A stretch of DNA of 26,202 bases from CAIOZA01 sp964464375 (GCA_964464375.1 CAYXFU010000047.1:1-26202), one strand, 5' to 3'; shown: positions 17,705 to 25,431, counted from the stretch's first letter. Numbers and translations: made by a program. Notes: generated from the sequence alone by a model not told the origin.

Positions 17705-18025
17705 ATGCAAAAACTGATATTACACTCAGATCAGGGCTGGCATTATCAACATGAAAACTACCAAAAAACTCTTAGTGACAATGAAATAATACAAAGCATG
17801 TCAAGAAAAGGAAATTGTTTAGACAATTCTATTATTGAAAACTTTTTCGGTATATTAAAATCTGAATTATTCTATTTACAAGATTTTAGTTCTATCGATG
17901 AATTTGAATATGAACTCAGAGATTATATTGACTATTACAATAACTTTAGAATTGATACTAAACTAAAAGGACTAAGTCAGGTTGGTTTTGAACTCAGTCC
18001 TTTTAGATATTTTTTTAGTAACTAA
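17705..18025 (+). pseudogene. IS3-family (IS150-like) transposase OrfB, C-terminal remnant
   Basis: The 106 codons match the end of the DDE integrase core of IS150-group OrfB: LILHSDQGWHYQ (the second catalytic Asp in HSDQG), IIQSMSRKGNCLDNSIIENFFG (catalytic Glu in IIEN), and DYYNNFRIDTKLKGLS. Complete OrfB is close to 280-300 aa, so the first two thirds and OrfA are absent. Stops occur in frame just upstream (TAA at 17699), and another frame reading IMINDAKTDI suggests a frameshifted continuation. The element is therefore dead. No terminal inverted repeats could be assigned. It sits between two genes with related beta domains. Confidence 0.85.
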
Positions 18026-18065
18026 CTTTGGAGAATAGATCATTTATTAAGACAACCCCTATTTT

Positions 18066-19139
18066 TTACTGCATTGCCTTTGCCATTTTATTCGCTATTT
18101 GTAATAATTTTGTAGTATACTTTGAATCAGAACAATTTGAAGCATTAGTTTGCATTTCTGCAGCTTTTTGCACCAGTTCAGTGTATTCTGTAATCACATC
18201 TGGATCTGATGGATTATTCTTAAACTTTCTCATTATTTTCACATAACTGTCTGCAAAAGCTTCATAATTCTTTATAAATTCATCACAATTAGAAGAACTA
18301 CTCATTTCATTATTATCAGGAGTAAAACTATCGGTGACATCTGAACTAGGAGAATCTGGTTTAGAAACACTGAATGGTAAATTCTTTTTCCCATCTGGAG
18401 TAGTCCAATTACCACTTATGGTATTATACTCAAATTTGCCTTTGAATACTCCCGTTACTTTCCCATTAGAGGTTTCGTTCAGATTAAGTATATTGTTATT
18501 ATCGATTGACCCAGTAATATTTATTGGATTATTATGTTTTGTATAATAATACACTCCTTCAACTTTACGGGTATTAGCATCGAAAAAATTAATTGACAAT
18601 ACTATTGGAAAATCTGATATATTCCCATTATATGTACCTTGTAAATCAAGTGAACTTGAATTTAGATTATTGCTACTTGGTGGAGCGACATTTTCTTTTG
18701 TACTTGAAATTTCAAAGGATTTGCCTAATACAAAGTCTTTTTCAAGATTCTTGTAATTATTACCCCCACCTGAGTATGTAAATTTCAATCTTACATTACC
18801 AGAACCGGCATTTAACGCACTAATAAGCTCTTGATTCGACCAACCCACAAATTCACTTGCATTCGGAATTGGAACATTGTCTTTGTCAAATACAATCAAT
18901 TTAAATTTCCCAGATGAATTTTGTAGTTGCTTAATTACTTTTAATTCTACCAAAATTTCAGCTGTTTGACCTGATTCATTTGATTCCACAATTTTATAGT
19001 TTTGATCAACAATCTGGAGAAATTGATTTAATTCTCCATTGACCGAAGTGCTTTTGGGTTTAAGAAAACCAGTTTCTTTTGAACAACTTGAAAGTAAAAA
19101 TACGGTTATTAAAATCATGAATACTAATGTATGTTTCAT
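18066..19139 (-). CDS. Lipoprotein with central beta domain and C-terminal helical domain
   Basis: A 357-aa lipoprotein. The signal peptide ends in the lipobox LLSSC (Cys19). Residues about 25-140 form a first beta domain (QTAEILVELKVIKQLQNSS). Then comes a serine/asparagine linker, then a second beta domain (about 168-265: LDLQGTYNGNISDFP to SGNWTTPDGKKNLPFSVS) that parallels the domain in the 189-aa protein downstream. The last 75 residues are a helical segment with two cysteines (SSNCDEF and NASNCSD) spaced like the small cysteine-containing lipoproteins nearby. It is probably exposed in the periplasm or outer membrane. It follows the 105-aa lipoprotein gene by 35 nt and is likely in the same operon. 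The function is unknown. Confidence 0.72.
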   Translation of the reverse strand: MKHTLVFMILITVFLLSSCSKETGFLKPKSTSVNGELNQFLQIVDQNYKIVESNESGQTAEILVELKVIKQLQNSSGKFKLIVFDKDNVPIPNASEFVGWSNQELISALNAGSGNVRLKFTYSGGGNNYKNLEKDFVLGKSFEISSTKENVAPPSSNNLNSSSLDLQGTYNGNISDFPIVLSINFFDANTRKVEGVYYYTKHNNPINITGSIDNNNILNLNETSNGKVTGVFKGKFEYNTISGNWTTPDGKKNLPFSVSKPDSPSSDVTDSFTPDNNEMSSSSNCDEFIKNYEAFADSYVKIMRKFKNNPSDPDVITEYTELVQKAAEMQTNASNCSDSKYTTKLLQIANKMAKAMQ

Positions 19140-19174
19140 AAGTGTATTTTGATTAGTTGATAAAATTGTAAAAA

Positions 19175-19492
19175 TTAATTTGTATTTGTCCCGAATTTAG
19201 CTTTAATTTTTTCAGCTAACTTTTTTTCAAAATCTTTGTTCGAATTTCCTACATCCATAAAATCTTTAGCGAATGCAGGGTCACTATTAATTTTATCTTG
19301 ATATTTATTTTTCAAATTTTCTTGGCATTGTAGAATTGCTTGTTGAGCAGAAGAGAGAGAGGAAGCATTATCAATAGCTGACTCCATACATTCCATTCCT
19401 TCTTTTGCAGCTTTTTTCCCGGCAGGTTCACTACAGCCGATTAAAACACAAATGAGAAAAAGCATAACGATTAAAGAAAATAAATTTTTCAT
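19175..19492 (-). CDS. Small lipoprotein
   Basis: A 105-aa protein with a signal peptide ending VLIGC (lipobox Cys20). The mature part is a charged helical chain with two further cysteines (GMECMESA and LQCQENLK), probably disulphide-linked in the periplasm. A strong AGGAGA ribosome-binding site lies 12 nt downstream of the TM2 gene, so the two are co-transcribed. The function is unknown. Confidence 0.7.
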   Translation of the reverse strand: MKNLFSLIVMLFLICVLIGCSEPAGKKAAKEGMECMESAIDNASSLSSAQQAILQCQENLKNKYQDKINSDPAFAKDFMDVGNSNKDFEKKLAEKIKAKFGTNTN

Positions 19493-19504
19493 TACTATTG
19501 TCTC

Positions 19505-19864
19505 CTAAAATATTCCTAAAAGATTTTTAACTTTATTATAATTGAATTCTCTTGTTCTCTTCATAGAGGTTATTAAATCAACTAACCACCATATTCCAAA
19601 ACCATGCAATGTTAGGATTCTGGCTATTCCTACTCCAACATTACCTAATAAAAATCTATCTAAAGCAATCCAACCGACAAACCAAGCCAACAGAAAGATG
19701 GTCATTGGACTTTTAAATTCAATTCCCATTAAAGCATCAATTTTTGACTCTTCTACTTTATCTAATGATGATTTAAGCATACCAATTTTTTCAGATGGTA
19801 ACTTATCTTGATTGGCCATCAACCACATGTTGACTTTTTCTGATACTGCTTTTGACTGTTCCAT
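19505..19864 (-). CDS. TM2-domain membrane protein
   Basis: A 119-aa protein. After a 50-residue cytoplasmic-looking helical part (EKVNMWLMANQDKLPSEK) come two membrane helices at about 54-66 and 76-100. They have the TM2 signature: a DRF-type motif after the first helix (ALDRFLLG, 68-74) and a GFGIWWLVDLI second helix. TM2 proteins are small inner-membrane proteins of unclear biochemical role. The ATG follows AAGGAGACAT. It leads a likely operon with the 105-aa and 357-aa lipoprotein genes. The C-terminal tail is basic. Confidence 0.8.
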   Translation of the reverse strand: MEQSKAVSEKVNMWLMANQDKLPSEKIGMLKSSLDKVEESKIDALMGIEFKSPMTIFLLAWFVGWIALDRFLLGNVGVGIARILTLHGFGIWWLVDLITSMKRTREFNYNKVKNLLGIF

Positions 19865-19991
19865 ATGTCTCCTTAAAGTTTTAATAATAATTATTTTTTA
19901 CCAACTTTCAAATTGGTTGCTTGTTTTTAAGATATTTAAATATAATTAAAAGCAACAGTTCTATTTTTGATCTCACAAATGATCAATTGTA

Positions 19992-20282
19992 TCATTTACA
20001 ACCAGCCATAGCCTTTAATACTGCTTCTCCTAATTTTTTCTTGTCAGCATCTGATGTATACTTTCTTTCCATTTCTTGCATTAATGAAGTAGCCTCAGCA
20101 GTTAATTTTAGACTTTCTTCCATTACTGATTGATCACCTGATGCAACTTTCGTTGTTAATTTTTGTGCTCTGCATTGAAGATCAGCAATTTTTTGTGCGT
20201 CTCCTTCAAGAGATCCACCACAGCTGGAAAGAATAAATAGAGAAAACAATAATGCTCCCAAAAGGCTTGATACTTTTTTCAT
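19992..20282 (-). CDS. Small lipoprotein
   Basis: A 96-aa protein with a signal peptide ending ILSSC (lipobox Cys21) and a helical mature chain rich in K/E/A with cysteines in DLQCRAQKL and at the C-terminal AGCK. It resembles in plan the C-terminal helical domain of the 357-aa lipoprotein and the 105-aa lipoprotein. It is separated from the TM2 gene by 127 nt. AAGGAACATT precedes the ATG. The function is unknown. Confidence 0.68.
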   Translation of the reverse strand: MKKVSSLLGALLFSLFILSSCGGSLEGDAQKIADLQCRAQKLTTKVASGDQSVMEESLKLTAEATSLMQEMERKYTSDADKKKLGEAVLKAMAGCK

Positions 20283-20313
20283 AATGTTCCTTAAAAAATG
20301 TAAATAAAAATTT

Positions 20314-20339
20314 GACTTTACTTTAAAGTCTTTTTTTTT
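20314..20339 (+). terminator. Palindrome followed by T9, terminator-like on the plus strand
   Basis: GACTTTA-CTT-TAAAGTC followed by nine T reads as a weak intrinsic terminator on the plus strand. No plus-strand gene ends here. It lies about 30 nt before the lipoprotein start on the other strand, so an operator or leader element is equally possible. Confidence 0.3.
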
Positions 20340-20434
20340 GTATTCACTATTTATCTTTTAAAATTAGAACTTTATAAAATGCGTTGCACATAGTAAAAGA
20401 TAAATAAACACTAACTGTTTTCAAAAATGATCAT

Positions 20435-20460
20435 ATTGATATTTTATCAAAAATATCAAT
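20435..20460 (-). terminator. 11-bp perfect inverted repeat downstream of the two-component operon
   Basis: ATTGATATTTT and its exact complement AAAATATCAAT are separated by 4 nt. On the minus strand it is followed by ATGATCATTTTTG. It could terminate the kinase-regulator transcript, although it starts about 210 nt past the stop and its stem is almost all A-T. A regulator-binding palindrome is an alternative. Confidence 0.35.
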
Positions 20461-20671
20461 AAAACCGATAGGTAATCGATTTGATGTACAGTTGCATTAT
20501 GTTACCATATAACTTGGGTAAAATCAGGGATATTTAAGGTAATTCCTGTTTGGTAAAAAGTGTACTATTTGATAAGTTAATTTTACAAGGAATTTCGTAA
20601 TGATATTAAGTTGATTTTCCTAATCAATTAATTGAATAGGAATAGATGATTTTATAATGAACATTCAGGAC

Positions 20672-21454
20672 TTAGAAACTCTTTGCAAAGTGGCTCAGTT
20701 GCTCTTTAAACTCATCCTTCTTCTGTTCGGAAATTGGTATTTCGTTTCCATCAGCAAGAACGATATAAGCGTGTTTGCCCCTTATAAATTTCTTAACATA
20801 TTTAAGATTTACAAGGTGGCTATTATGTACCCTTACAAAATTTGAGCCTGAAAGCATTGTGTCGAAGTTCTGAAGGTTTTTTGAAATAAGAATATTCTCA
20901 CCATTATTAAAGAATATTTTTGTATAGTTTGCATCGGCCATACACCTTACAATTTCATTAATATTGTACATCGTAAGCCCTTCACCACTTTGTAGTAGTA
21001 TATTGTTCGGCTTTTCAGTTGAGATGCTCTCCTTCAGGATACGTAGTTTGTTGTCAAGATTATCATAGGTTTTATAAGTTTTATACCTATCTAAAGCCCT
21101 TTTTAGTTTATCAAAGTTAATAGGTTTGAGAAGGTAATGCAGAGCTGAGAATTCAAATGCCTGGACTGCATACTCATTGAAAGATGTTTGGAAAATAACT
21201 TCGAATCCGGTAAAGAGAGTCTTCTCCAGTATATCGAATCCACTACCATCAGGCAAGGAAATATCAAGAAAAACAAGATCAGGTTGAACATTATCAATCA
21301 TTTCAACAGCTTCTATAACATTTGTAGCAGTGCCAACTATCTTCAAACTCCGGAAATGAGTAGTAATTAACAAACTTAAAACTGAAAGTGAATTTGCGTC
21401 ATCATCAACTATAACTACATTCACACTACTTTTATGATTTCCATTTTTATTCAT
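20672..21454 (-). CDS. LytTR-family response regulator
   Basis: A 260-aa two-component regulator. The receiver domain at about 12-125 has the acidic pocket DDD (17-19), phosphoacceptor D64 in VFLDISLP, T90 and K110 in LLKP. The LytTR DNA-binding domain is at about 150-255, with typical GLTMYNINEIVRCMADANYTKI and SNFVRVHNSHLVNL. LytTR regulators bind direct repeats in promoters. The gene starts 1 nt after the upstream kinase ends, so the pair is co-translated. No target site can be assigned here. The residues needed for activity are all present. Confidence 0.93.
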   Translation of the reverse strand: MNKNGNHKSSVNVVIVDDDANSLSVLSLLITTHFRSLKIVGTATNVIEAVEMIDNVQPDLVFLDISLPDGSGFDILEKTLFTGFEVIFQTSFNEYAVQAFEFSALHYLLKPINFDKLKRALDRYKTYKTYDNLDNKLRILKESISTEKPNNILLQSGEGLTMYNINEIVRCMADANYTKIFFNNGENILISKNLQNFDTMLSGSNFVRVHNSHLVNLKYVKKFIRGKHAYIVLADGNEIPISEQKKDEFKEQLSHFAKSF

Positions 21455-21455
21455 T

Positions 21456-23333
21456 TTATTCCTTATTAAGTGTAAATATTACTTTAGTCCCTCTTGGAGT
21501 ATTTGGTTCTGTCCATATCTTTCCACCATGCAGATCAATTATTTCTCTACAAATAACAAGTCCAAGTCCGGTTCCTTTCTCTAATTTTGTACCAGGCATA
21601 CTCTTGTTAGGTTTCAAATCAAATAGAATTTTTGCTGATTCTTTATCAATACCAGAACCTTCGTCACTTACACAAATTGCAGTGTTATCAAGATTATCTA
21701 TAACTGTTATATCAATTACACAACCATTGTTTGAAAATTTAATTGCATTAGACAAGATATTACGAAATACAATTTCGATTGAGTATCTATCGGCATAAAT
21801 GCTCGTTTCTTGACAGGCATTAATATTAACCGATAATTGCTTTTCGGAAATTAGTAGATCTACGCTAATTACAACTTCATTAATCAAATCAGAGAGCTGA
21901 ATGGATTCCGGGTAGATTTTATAACCCATTATTTTCATCCTAGACCAACTTAAAAGATTATCTAATAGTCTTAATATACTGGATGAAGTTTTGTACATAC
22001 TCTCAATCTGTTTTTTCTTATCATCATCAGATAAGCCAATTTGATTTTGATGTAGAATTCGGGATAACTCACTAAATGCAGACAGTGGTCCCTTTAGATC
22101 ATGAGAAATTACTGAAAACAGTTTATTCTTTGTAGTATTTGCATCATCTAATTTTAGGTTAATTGCCTTTCGTTTCTTATTTGTAGAATACAAAAACATT
22201 GCAAATAATACTATTGCAAGAAATGCAGACATAAGGAAAATAATAATAAATTTATCTCTTTGTGAACGGTTCCTATTCTCCAGATTTTGAACCTCAAATT
22301 TTGATTTTTCTTTTTCCAATCTTGAATTATACATAAATTCAAAATCCTTATTACTAACGTTCTCATATCTAAGAGAATCCTGTAACTCATCTAATAGTTT
22401 ATAGAACTGAGTTGCCTTTTTATAATTTCCCAAAGCAAGATATGTTTTTGAAAATAGTTCATAGGCTTGCTTTCTAACATCTATATAAAAGTCATTTGTG
22501 CATGAGTTGAGCATTGTATCGGCTATAAGAATTGTTTTTTTATAATTACCAATTAAATAATATAACTCACCTAATTCAAACCTAATTTCCTGTGGTACTA
22601 GATCAACTTGTGAATATTTATGTACTTTTAGTGCATTGTTAAGATAAACAATTGCTAAATCATAGTTTTTGAGATTTCTGTTGGCAACACCTATGAACAA
22701 ATTAGCATAATTTGTTTCAGATATATTGTCATTCAATGAGTCCAATACATACTTACATAATTCTATAGCTTTTTGATTTTGATTAATTTTGATGTAATTT
22801 TCAGCTTGATTATTTAATATCCTTTTTAAAAGATTGGTATCATTTAATTCACGATAAAGCACAGCGCACTTATCATTATATTCAATTGATTTTTTCGGAT
22901 CTTTATTTATTGAAAATAGCACACCAAGAAGATGATAACTCCTTGCAATTCCAAATTTAAAATTAATTTGTTCAGACAGTTTCAGTGCCTCATACGTTAA
23001 GGATATCGCTAAAGGAAAATTACGAGTTACCCATGAAAAATTTGCAAGATGTAATCTTGATAAAATTTGATGTTTCTTAGTTCCAGATCTGTCTGCTACT
23101 TCCAAAAATGTTTTAGATAAATGGATATCTAAGTTAAATTCAGAACCAGAAGTATTTGTCTTCATAAATTCAACTAATCTCAAAGAATCATTTGGCAGAC
23201 TTTTAATTTTTCTTTCTAGCTGATATAATTCAGTATCGACAGAAGAGAAGTTGCGGTAAGTAGAACTTAGCACAATAATTAGTAAAAATAAAATTTTATA
23301 TGTTATTTTCAAAATTCCTTTACTTCGTTTCAA
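21456..23333 (-). CDS. TPR-containing sensor histidine kinase
   Basis: A 625-aa membrane sensor. The N-terminal hydrophobic helix (about 9-24) is a signal peptide or anchor. Periplasmic TPR-like helical repeats cover about 85-320, a coiled stretch follows, and a single membrane helix lies at 362-382. The HisKA domain has the phosphorylated His411 in FSVISHDLKGPLSAF. The HATPase domain has an N box (NILSNAIKFSNN, 525-536), a G1 box DEGSGI (557-562) and a G2 box GTGLGL (587-592). It partners the LytTR regulator just downstream. The start is TTG at 23333, because TAA precedes it directly and the first ATG falls well beyond the signal helix; another TTG at codon 8 lies just after AAAGGA. The ligand is unknown. 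Confidence 0.9.
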   Translation of the reverse strand: MKRSKGILKITYKILFLLIIVLSSTYRNFSSVDTELYQLERKIKSLPNDSLRLVEFMKTNTSGSEFNLDIHLSKTFLEVADRSGTKKHQILSRLHLANFSWVTRNFPLAISLTYEALKLSEQINFKFGIARSYHLLGVLFSINKDPKKSIEYNDKCAVLYRELNDTNLLKRILNNQAENYIKINQNQKAIELCKYVLDSLNDNISETNYANLFIGVANRNLKNYDLAIVYLNNALKVHKYSQVDLVPQEIRFELGELYYLIGNYKKTILIADTMLNSCTNDFYIDVRKQAYELFSKTYLALGNYKKATQFYKLLDELQDSLRYENVSNKDFEFMYNSRLEKEKSKFEVQNLENRNRSQRDKFIIIFLMSAFLAIVLFAMFLYSTNKKRKAINLKLDDANTTKNKLFSVISHDLKGPLSAFSELSRILHQNQIGLSDDDKKKQIESMYKTSSSILRLLDNLLSWSRMKIMGYKIYPESIQLSDLINEVVISVDLLISEKQLSVNINACQETSIYADRYSIEIVFRNILSNAIKFSNNGCVIDITVIDNLDNTAICVSDEGSGIDKESAKILFDLKPNKSMPGTKLEKGTGLGLVICREIIDLHGGKIWTEPNTPRGTKVIFTLNKE

Positions 23334-23537
23334 TTATATTTTGAATATCCACTGATACCTTGCTAAGAAAATTATAACCCGTACTATACATTATAATCAT
23401 TTTTAACAAGCTTATGATTATATTCCGAATCGGAGAATACTAAGATAAGATATTTTCATTTAATAAATTGTTTTTACATTACAAAGATATTATATTTCGA
23501 GAAGCTCTATGACGCCTTTCATGAAAATCAAATTATT

Positions 23538-23885
23538 TTACTGCTCTTCCAGATACTTCTTTATTTTGGATTTAGTTGATCGGCCGACTGATGAAATGAA
23601 GTAGCCGTTCTGCCAGCCGTGCCAGGCGGAGCCGGAGAGCTTACGGAATTTCTTTGATGAGAGGGACTTGATGATCTCGACGGTTTTGCAGATGGGACGC
23701 TTTGTGTCGATCTGCAAAAGGAGATGGACGTGGTTTGTGGATATGCCTATTTGTTCTAATACAGCAGATGCGGAGGCTGTCGCCTCTGCTAAAACTACGC
23801 TGTTGAAATTGAAATCCCGACGATATTTTGTGACGAGGACAAGATGAAGGGATATGTCTGAAACTGAGTGAGATAACTTTATCAT
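23538..23885 (-). CDS. TnpA-REP/IS200-like Y1 transposase
   Basis: A single-strand HUH transposase of the Y1 family. Seen: the LVLVTKYRR beta strand near 15-23, HUH motif HVH at 52-54 (STNHVHLLLQI), the W-x-x-WQNGYFISSVG segment (88-101) and the likely nucleophile Tyr111 in KKYLEEQ. At 115 aa it is short for the family; the shortfall lies between YRR and the HUH motif, where a GC-rich palindrome occupies the gene (AEATASAS). It may therefore be non-functional. The ATG overlaps the stop of the clamp-like gene as ATGA, an unusual translational coupling for a transposase. The WQNGY segment favours the REP-associated (RAYT) subgroup. A decayed copy lies at 9797-9916. Confidence 0.8.
   Translation of the reverse strand: MIKLSHSVSDISLHLVLVTKYRRDFNFNSVVLAEATASASAVLEQIGISTNHVHLLLQIDTKRPICKTVEIIKSLSSKKFRKLSGSAWHGWQNGYFISSVGRSTKSKIKKYLEEQ
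23763..23790. repeat. GC-rich palindrome inside the transposase gene
   Basis: GAGGC-TGTC-GCCTC is a perfect 5-bp stem. It is extended by an outer AGCA/TGCT pair with an asymmetric bulge. The segment encodes alternating Ala/Ser/Thr at the point where the protein departs from its family, so it may be an inserted REP-like hairpin. Confidence 0.4.
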
Positions 23886-24733
23886 GCCGCTTCCTCCAGT
23901 TCTTCTGTAACCTCTCTGGAGTAAAAATATTTATCCATTTCTTGACTTGCTGTTTCGGATATTTCTTCATGGTTTGATGCTAGCCAGTCCTGCAAGAATT
24001 CTAGTCTTTTTACTGCCGTGTCTTCCGCTTTTATTCTTTTTTCGATTGCTTTTGTGTTTTCTTTTTCTACTTCCTTATTGCATTTCATTGTTTCTTCAGG
24101 ATCTGCTATATGTCTGATTTCTTTAATCCAAAAATCAGAATTCAAATCAATATTATCTTCCCTGCACAACATTACTATTCCAAAGTTTGAATCATTGCTA
24201 ATTCCGCTGTCACAATATAGCAATGATGCGTTGGTACTTTTTGAAAGTAATAAATTAACTTCTCCTTTTATTTTACCCTGTGCTGATGCGAGCCTAGTAA
24301 GCAAATCAGTATTTAATCTAATTCTATGATAATCTTCCACGTTTGTTTTATATGTCTGGAGCTGACGATATAAAAATTCAATAATAGGTGGAAATTTCTC
24401 GTCAATCAGAGGTTTTACAAGATCATCGCAGGATGCGAGGATCGTTTTTTTCCCTTCGGTGTCTTGGCTTTCCCAAATATCAATTCTTTTGAATGCTGAT
24501 TTTGATTTCCAGAATTGATTGACTATTTCGATTGGAATGATGCCCTCGAATGATGGCTCTTTTGCAAAATCTTCCTGGATTCTTCCTACTGCAAGAATAA
24601 AAGAATCAGTTGCGAAACAGAATCTGTTTTTGATGTATAAATGTAGCATTGCAGGTCGAAATTCGTCTTTGCTGGATGCTAAATGTGTTTTGTCTCTGAG
24701 GACTATTTGATGTGTGAGTGTTCCGTGTGTCAT
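23882..24733 (-). CDS. Putative sliding-clamp-like (DnaN-like) element protein
   Basis: A 283-aa protein. Residues about 28-120 resemble one beta-clamp domain: LHLYIKNRFCFATDSFILA contains an ATDxxxLA motif (41-48) like the ATDGHRLA of DnaN. Then come IPIEIVNQFWKS and RIDIWESQD strands, and a DEKFPPIIEFL turn near 111-121. Phage and integrated elements of Bacteroidota-like hosts often carry such short clamp-like proteins. The C-terminal 70 residues are a charged coiled coil (KEVEKENTKAIEKRIKAED). The other two clamp domains of true DnaN are not evident, so DNA-replication function is not certain. The start ATG follows a hairpin whose loop contains the ribosome-binding GGA. Its stop overlaps the transposase start. 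Confidence 0.5.
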   Translation of the reverse strand: MTHGTLTHQIVLRDKTHLASSKDEFRPAMLHLYIKNRFCFATDSFILAVGRIQEDFAKEPSFEGIIPIEIVNQFWKSKSAFKRIDIWESQDTEGKKTILASCDDLVKPLIDEKFPPIIEFLYRQLQTYKTNVEDYHRIRLNTDLLTRLASAQGKIKGEVNLLLSKSTNASLLYCDSGISNDSNFGIVMLCREDNIDLNSDFWIKEIRHIADPEETMKCNKEVEKENTKAIEKRIKAEDTAVKRLEFLQDWLASNHEEISETASQEMDKYFYSREVTEELEEAA

Positions 24734-24736
24734 GTG

Positions 24737-24755
24737 ATTTTTACTCCGTAAAAAT
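24737..24755 (-). promoter_or_regulatory. Hairpin holding the ribosome-binding site of the clamp-like gene
   Basis: ATTTTTAC-GGA-GTAAAAAT on the minus strand is a perfect 8-bp stem with a 3-nt loop, ending 3 nt before the ATG. The Shine-Dalgarno GGAG is split between loop and stem. It could be a translational switch or a repressor site. Confidence 0.5.
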
Positions 24756-24757
24756 TA

Positions 24758-24795
24758 GTTTGTAAAGTTATAAAGTTATAAAGTTCTTAAAGTTA
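24758..24795 (-). repeat. AACTTTATA repeat cluster (1)
   Basis: Degenerate copies of AACTTTATA on the minus strand in the gap before the clamp-like gene; TATAACTTTATAACTTTA is the clearest part. Confidence 0.6.
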
Positions 24796-25068
24796 CATTA
24801 AGGTTTTTTTCTTAAAGTAAGCGATTACTTCTGATTTGTTGAAATGAATTTTTCTGCCCATCTTGATATATGGGATTTCACCGTCTTTGATGCGTTGCCA
24901 GAGCCATGTAGAAGATTTATTGAATGTCTGCAAGAATTCGGTTCTTGTAATCAATTCATCTTCGGGTGGCTTGTTGATGATTAGCTTTTTGAGTTCTTCG
25001 ATTGCTTTGTCGATTGATTCAAATCTTTTGATGATCGGCTCAATATCAAGGTTTAGACTGGTATTCAT
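24793..25068 (-). CDS. Excisionase-type helix-turn-helix DNA-binding protein
   Basis: A 91-aa protein. A short amphipathic helix (about 9-33) is followed by a MerR-like HTH_17/excisionase domain: LITRTEFLQTFNKSSTWLWQ, then DGEIPYIKMGRKIHFNKSEV and an IAYFKKK tail. Such proteins bind DNA as excision directionality factors or small element regulators. Its place in a run of tiny genes supports an integrated element. No integrase is inside the window. The reading frame is intact and the ATG follows GGCAGAAG. Confidence 0.8.
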   Translation of the reverse strand: MNTSLNLDIEPIIKRFESIDKAIEELKKLIINKPPEDELITRTEFLQTFNKSSTWLWQRIKDGEIPYIKMGRKIHFNKSEVIAYFKKKTLM

Positions 25069-25086
25069 TTTGCTTCTGCCTTTCTT

Positions 25087-25131
25087 ATGAGTAGTATAAA
25101 GTATAAAGTTGAAAGTTAAAAAGTTACATTA
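25087..25131 (-). repeat. AACTTTATA repeat cluster (2)
   Basis: The minus strand carries TAACTTTTTAACTTTC and AACTTTATACTTTATACT between the 99-aa gene and the HTH gene. Confidence 0.6.
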
Positions 25132-25423
25132 TGGAATTATTTGATCGTTTACTTTTTAGGATTTTGCGGTCTCTTGCGTTCTGGATCAATGCCTGGTCGC
25201 AGAGGTCAACGTCGAAATGATACCCGTCTTTATACGGATAGACTGTTGTCATTGAGTAATTGACCACGTTGCAAAGAGGTGCAAAATAGCCGTCAACAAG
25301 TTCGTTGGCTCCGGTTGTTGCGTCCTCGAATAAGATGTGTACAAAATGAGTTCTTAGGCTTTCGGTCCCTTCTATCGGGTCGATTTCAGGTAGTTTGTAA
25401 GTTGCTTTGATAATCTTTTTCAT
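25124..25423 (-). CDS. Uncharacterised 99-aa element protein
   Basis: Not recognised. It is a mixed alpha/beta protein with FVHILFEDATTGANELVDGY and YPYKDGYHFDVDLCDQALI, ending in a basic KSKRSNN tail. There is no signal peptide or membrane helix. The ATG follows CTGGAGATACA, a ribosome-binding sequence shared with the next gene upstream (CTGGAGACATC), which supports both starts. It belongs to the same small-gene cassette. Confidence 0.6.
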   Translation of the reverse strand: MKKIIKATYKLPEIDPIEGTESLRTHFVHILFEDATTGANELVDGYFAPLCNVVNYSMTTVYPYKDGYHFDVDLCDQALIQNARDRKILKSKRSNNSIM

Positions 25424-25431
25424 TGTATCTC

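Larger units (their letters stand above)
20283..20671. other. 389-bp gene-free region with two palindromes
   Basis: This region lies between the 96-aa lipoprotein start and the response-regulator stop. It holds the lipoprotein promoter and the end of the kinase-regulator transcript. Apart from the two palindromes listed separately, no gene or RNA is recognisable. Confidence 0.5.

Noticed and set aside
23641..23970. Minus-strand frame of 109 codons overlapping the clamp-like and transposase genes
   Set aside because: It is out of frame with both recognised genes and shows only basic low-complexity residues.
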